Positions 59,016-64,000 of a stretch of 64,000 nucleotides of DNA are shown in pieces; within the stretch, counting starts at the first letter, position 1; each line of letters begins with the position of its first letter. Both the position numbers and the translations under genes were made by a program. Origin of the DNA: Montifringilla adamsi (taxonomy: Eukaryota > Chordata > Aves > Passeriformes > Passeridae); contig JAGGNK010006448.1 of NCBI GenBank assembly GCA_017590115.1, positions 4,014,589 to 4,078,588 of the forward strand, given 5' to 3'. The notes under the pieces were generated by a model. That model was not told where the DNA came from. It saw only the letters and a program-made list of their open reading frames with translations, and did not search any database.

Positions 59016-62000
59016 TTTAGCATTCAAGTTTGTCAAGAATACACAGATGGGTGTGAAAAACTCAGTCTCTTTCTCATGTATTTTTTGTTTATAGTTCATT
59101 TTTTGTTACCAAAATAACTGAGTCCCTATAGTTCTTTCCTACAATGACCGAAATTTATGCATCTTTCCTTCAGAGGGCTCTATAAAGTCAGAATGGTGTC
59201 ATTACAAATAAATAATTTTTCAAATGCTCATCATCATTGAAGGCTGTCTTTACTGTGGAGGATTTAAAAATTTTTGTCATTATTTACTCAATTTTGAATC
59301 CCTTTTGCAAAGCAAGAAAAGATAACTGTCCCTTTTACACTGGCTTCCTCATCAGCAACTTCCAGAAAACAAATTTTCTGTTTTAAGAAAAAAAGTAATT
59401 CATCCTAATTATTAAAACACAGATAATTTCATTCCTTAAAAGAATGAATAACTAAACTAGAGTTCTTAGTGGAAGCAGTTCATTATCTTAATTAGCAAGT
59501 TCTAGAATAAGTTTTATGAAATCAATTATTTTTTCATCTGTTAGAATGTCAGAACATTTTACTCTGGGTTTCTGAGAAGTCTGGTAGTACTACTATGTAA
59601 CTCTCCTCAAAACAGGAGTGATTTTATTTCAAAGGTTGGCATAAATGTCATAATTACATACAGTATTTGTATGAGAAAACAAAGTAGATCAAAGAAGGTG
59701 ACAGAGAAGAGACAAACAGCCACAGCAACAAAGATTTCATGCTTTAAAAAGGAGCCAAAATAAACCATATTTGATCTCTGTTAACACTGTTATAATTTCA
59801 CCATGAATAATCTCTGGCTGTTGTGTATTACTTCTAATCCTCCTCAGGTACTGGGTTGTCTGTAAAAGCCACTTCTGTCTGATGCTGTCATCATTCTGCT
59901 CTGCTGCTGCAGCACTGAATGTGTTGCAGGCAAATGCACTCCTGATCTCTCTGAGGATAATTTTAGTCATATCTAAGTTGGCAGGATGTGAGTGAACTAG
60001 AACAGATGAATAACAAACTGGGAGTGACTGGACATAATTGAATATGGAATTTTCCACATCAGCAAGCAGAGAACAAAAATGTAACCAAAAGCTTTCTATA
60101 TCCCGAAGTTACAAATACTGACATTTTGAGAAGTCAACTGCACAGGATTGCATCATAATGTTATTATATTTTTTTCTCCTTATTTTCTGATCAAGCCCAT
60201 TAGAAGAGACTTCTTGACTGTTAGGTTGGGTTGGGATTTTTTTCAATTTATTTATGGAAAGATATTTTTACGGGCTAACCCAGTTAAGCTTGACAGCTTG
60301 TTTACAATAGGACCCAGAAGACACATTACTCTATGCACAACAATATAAATATACATTTGAGATGCACACTTATGCTCATAATGTTTGTTGAACTTCTGAA
60401 GTGCACAGTGATCATCTATCCAGAATGATCTAACTCTATCTAAATGTTATGGAGGTAGAGAGATTGTTTAGCTTGATAGGATGAGAATGACACGTTATTA
60501 TAATTAGCATTTAGTGGTTTAGAAAATTTGCATAAAATACTTACTTTCCTAAAAGTTAATAACAAGCTGATTGAAGAGGTTTAAACTTCGTCACAAAGTC
60601 AGAACAGTGTTTTATCTCTGTCTGCATATCTTCAGTTTAAACATCCAGCCTGCCTCGAACTGAAATTAGGTTAGGTAATTGGCTTTTTCCTTAACTGAAC
60701 CTATATCTACCTTGTAGATTAGTGTGAACAAATAGGAATAGATTCAGAGCTCAAAACAATTCTTGCTGAGAGCCTGAAATTCACTTCATATTCACCATGG
60801 GAAAGGGGCTTGCATTGGTCGTGGGATGTACAATACAAGAGGTACTCTGGACTTCTTCCCTCTGGAAGAATACCCCATGGCTGCTTTGAGATATGGATCT
60901 AACCACTTGGAAATCACTCCAAAAGAGCTCCCCTGAGTGTGACAAAAGAAACCAGGCTGACAGAAACCAGGACTCAGAGTAATTAATGACATCTTTCAGT
61001 ACAATTATACTCCCAAATCCAAAAAGAGTCAATAGAAACAAATGGAGGCTCAGACAGTCTGCCCTCCATCTGGAAGCTCAGGAGAGATCTGAAAGCAGCA
61101 TTTTGTATTTTCTTATGCCAAATCAAGATGTCCTTTAAAAAAATTAAAACTATAGGTATTTGTTAATATTTTGGTTTAAATTCCTTTATTTAAAGATTGC
61201 AGTGTGTTTTCACAGGTGAATTATTCATCTGCTTCCCCATTCAGGTTATTAACACTGTGAAGTACTAAGACACTCAGTAGCAGCTGCAAAATGCATTGCT
61301 CCTCAGCCCCGTTTGCTACTGCCTTAGAATACAGCAGTAGAGAAAATATCTCAAAGTTTGTTCTGTAATTAAAAAAAGGATTGTCCATTGCCAGAACACA
61401 GAGCTATGCTGGAAGTTCATTTTTCTCCATCTGTGCAGCATGAAACTTTAATTGGGAAACAGCTTTAAAAAGTCCAGTGGCATAACCTGAAAGGAAATGA
61501 GCTAAAGTGTGGGATGGAGAGCATTTACACATAACTTTAGAATCTGCCCCTAGCCTCCAAGAGTGACGGCTGTATTAGAGATGATAGGTTAGAAAAAGCT
61601 GTTAGTCCATCCTCCTCATATTTCCTAATCAAACTTCAGTTCCCACTTTTCAGAAGAATACTCCTTTTTCCTTACTATTTGATAGTGCTTCTGCTATTTC
61701 TTATGCTGATTAGTTCCCTTTATCCTCAGGAATGAATGTTGTTTAATACAATGAAACAGAAAAATTCCAAGGGATTTGTTTTGGGGGTCAAGTGCTCAGT
61801 GCACAACTACTCCACCTATTTTATCATGGTTTGCAGTCCTCTCTTCTGTGTTGAATTTCTGCCAATATTTATGGATTTAATGCATCCTGGCAAAAATGTA
61901 TCAAAGAATAGACTTGCATGCTACCTACCGTAATATTCATGGAAGAGGAGTTTGAGGGCAGCACAGGTTTGAAATTCAGAGCTTTACATACTTGTTATGT

Positions 62001-62654
62001 CAGGGAAAAAATATTGTGTTGAATCACAATGAATTCAGGCTTCAATTAAAAACCACACAGCACTCAGGTGCATAACCAGCTGGCTTGGTGTGTACAGGGA
62101 GCATCTCCAGGTGCTCCTGAGCTGCACGCCTCTGTGGAGGCTCTCCAGAGGGTTCCCACATCCCCTCAAGGTGCTGGAGCTCTGTACACACAGACTTGTC
62201 AGCATCCACAACACATTGCAGGGTGTCTTGTGCCATGTTGAGACTCCCTCTACTTAGGCATGGAGAGCGGGGTTTGAGTATTTCCATCTTGCCCCAGCCC
62301 ACCTGCCTTCTGTCCTAAAACGGTGCCTATTCATGGAGCACTCAGCTGCTGCTGCAATGCACTGAGCTGTGCAGTAGGCATGAACTGCAAGCCACCAGAT
62401 CTTCACAGGATACTGCACATGATTTTTCTAGCCACAAGTTTAATGCCTCTAAACAAACAGCACCAAAAGAATCCCTGGTTGTCTTGTATTACGAGAATAT
62501 CCTTAGTGATGAGTTTGTAGTGTTTAAAAGTTCATTAGAAAATTCACTGAATAATTAAGGAAATAGTGATCTCTTTGTGGCTATTTCATGAGCAGAAAGA
62601 AAGGTTAAATTCATGGGATAAATTATTCATTGTGAGTTATTCACTCAGCTTTAA

Positions 62655-62725
62655 TAGTTTGTAATTCTGTAAAGAGCTTTGCTTAAGAAATGCACTATAT
62701 AAATCAATCAATAGCCCTAATAATA
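62655..62725 (+). mobile_element. Possible 3' tail of an ancient LINE/SINE
   Basis: TTCTGTAAAGAGCTTTGC is followed by AAATGCACTATATAAATC and AATCAATAG. This resembles the common vertebrate non-LTR tail of the form TGTAAAGCGCTTTG...GGCGCTATATAAAT followed by a short tandem repeat. Only about 50 bases are recognisable, and the body upstream is not, so it could be L3-like, SINE-like or coincidence. Confidence 0.35.
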
Positions 62726-63921
62726 TGCAAGAAGGATTTTCCCTTTTGTGATCTGCTTTTCAATAAATTGTGCCCCCTTGACACTTCAACTACCATCATA
62801 TGACCATTCTTCTCGGCTCCACTGCCTCAGCCTGTCTGTCACTGGCCCACGGCTGTGATGTTCAGACACCCAGCCTCCTTCCCCCTCATAACAGCTTAAC
62901 TCATTCCACTTAAGAGTCTGTCAGTGTTTTCATGTACTTTTAGCTTCTCCTTCATAGATGTATTTTGTTAAGAACTTAAGCAAACACATTTGCAGGTACA
63001 CTCATGCCTAGGTGCTTTGTTGCAACATTATTTAGTTGCATCACCAATGCATTGCAAACTGAACATTGTGACACAGGCTTCATGCTCTAAAATCAGCTAC
63101 CTTCTCTGCAGCCATATGGTAGAGATGTTGAAATAACCTGCATCTAAAGCCCCCCTCCAAATTCTTACATCATGCCTGCAGTGTTTGAGGGATTGATGGT
63201 TGGAGGAGATACAACTAGGTTTGAGTAAAACTGCAGCAACACATGCTTCAGGGAATGGCATCTGCTGGAGAAAGTGCCTGGGTGCTCTGTTGGCTTGTCC
63301 TGCCCACGTTGGAGTATTTGCTGTCACAGCCTTAGTCACCCTCAGTGGTATCCACTGAGTCAGGATTAAAGGGAGTGTGAATATGTATGCACACACCAAA
63401 TCACAGCACAGCCATACCCTTAGGCACAAACAGTTTTACTGCTCTGGGCAGCCTATTTGCTTCTCTACTCTGCTCCAGCCCTTCCTAATTCACAGGAGCC
63501 TGACACTACAGCACCTGAAATGAATGTCAAAACTCCCATTAACTGGCGTGGGCAGAAGTCCAGCCCTTCTGACTTTCTATCAGTGTTCAATCCCTGTTGG
63601 ATACAGATCCTGTATATTTTTCATCTCCTTTTTCCTCCCAGTGTAATCCTCATAGGATCTTTGAGATGCCTCCTTTGCGGCAGCCAGTCTATCCTTTCTT
63701 CCATACAGAGGTCATTCAAAGTCAGCAGAAATGTAGAGCCTCTGAGGCTGAGGTTTTTGCTGATGGAAAAATTGCTGGAAAGCAGTTAACAATAGTTTTG
63801 TGTCCCACTGTCAACTATTCTCATCTATCTTTTTGGTCTAATTGGTGCAACTTGACACTCTATGTCATCCTAAATTTGGTTACATGGGAATGTTTTTCCT
63901 CTCCTGGTAAGGAAACTCAAT

Positions 63922-64000
63922 AGTGAGGCGCAGGAACAGGTTGCCCAAAGAAGATGTGGAAGTCCCACCCAAGCCCAGGTTGGTTGTGAGCCACTTGGTC
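63922..64000 (+). mobile_element. CR1 LINE fragment, plus strand, runs off the window end
   Basis: GTGAGGCGCAGGAACAGGTT, then GCCCAAAGAAGATGTGGAAG, then TCCCACCCAAGCCCAGGTTG is the sense strand just upstream of a CR1 3' end (ORF2 C-terminal codons). The terminal octamers should lie about 100 bp beyond the window. Confidence 0.85.

Larger units (their letters stand above)
55346..63921. other. AT-rich noncoding DNA, no gene recognised
   Basis: Open frames reach 110 codons but none is recognisable. The frame at 59737-60057 (minus, 106 codons) has an ordinary protein-like composition and no repeat character. It is the least easily dismissed, but has no supporting motif or splice context that I can see. 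A GC-richer patch at about 62050-62310 carries an 86-codon minus-strand frame and is unassigned. Notable words and palindromes are listed separately. Confidence 0.55.

Overview
This window reads as noncoding DNA from a bird. It is AT-rich, has no convincing protein-coding exon, and carries retroelements typical of avian genomes: CR1 LINE 3' ends in both orientations and one long terminal repeat of the avian ERVL type. The LTR makes a neoavian bird more likely than a galliform, but that is from memory of the families. I could not identify species, chromosome or neighbouring genes. The longest open frames (217 and 238 codons) are antisense readings of the LTR and of a CR1 element. The remaining frames, about 60 to 160 codons, are what an AT-rich sequence of this length gives by chance.

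Layout. 1-5145: noncoding DNA with low-complexity tracts. 5146-5515: old CR1 3' end, minus strand. 5550-10046: noncoding, with a 26-A run and a pyrimidine-rich block. 10047-11605: the largest CR1, minus strand, with a broken reverse-transcriptase frame. 11606-19170: noncoding. 19171-19268: CR1 tail. 20365-21411: solo ERVL-type LTR, minus strand. 21412-28661: noncoding. 28662-29405: CR1, minus strand, with a TC microsatellite 130 bp beyond its 5'-truncated side. 29569-39339: noncoding, with two strong short inverted repeats. 39340-40060: very old LINE remnant, plus strand. 40061-50986: noncoding, with a near-perfect 3 x 37-bp minisatellite. 50987-51290: CR1 3' end, plus strand. 53200-55345: composite of old LINE remnants on the plus strand, related to the one at 39.4 kb. 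55346-63921: noncoding, with a 17-bp-stem palindrome, a homeodomain-site-rich stretch and a possible LINE/SINE tail. 63922-64000: a CR1 3' fragment that runs off the window.

There is no operon or pathway to describe. The window records two retroelement generations. An ancient amniote LINE of the L3/CR1/L2 group is nearly erased and visible mainly as plus-strand pyrimidine-rich blocks. Younger avian CR1 and ERVL copies still have readable ends and motifs. I found no clear evidence of a new functional system. The most useful leads are the pair of related ancient LINE remnants, the long perfect hairpins, the minisatellite, and a few candidate conserved noncoding stretches that need alignment to other birds.
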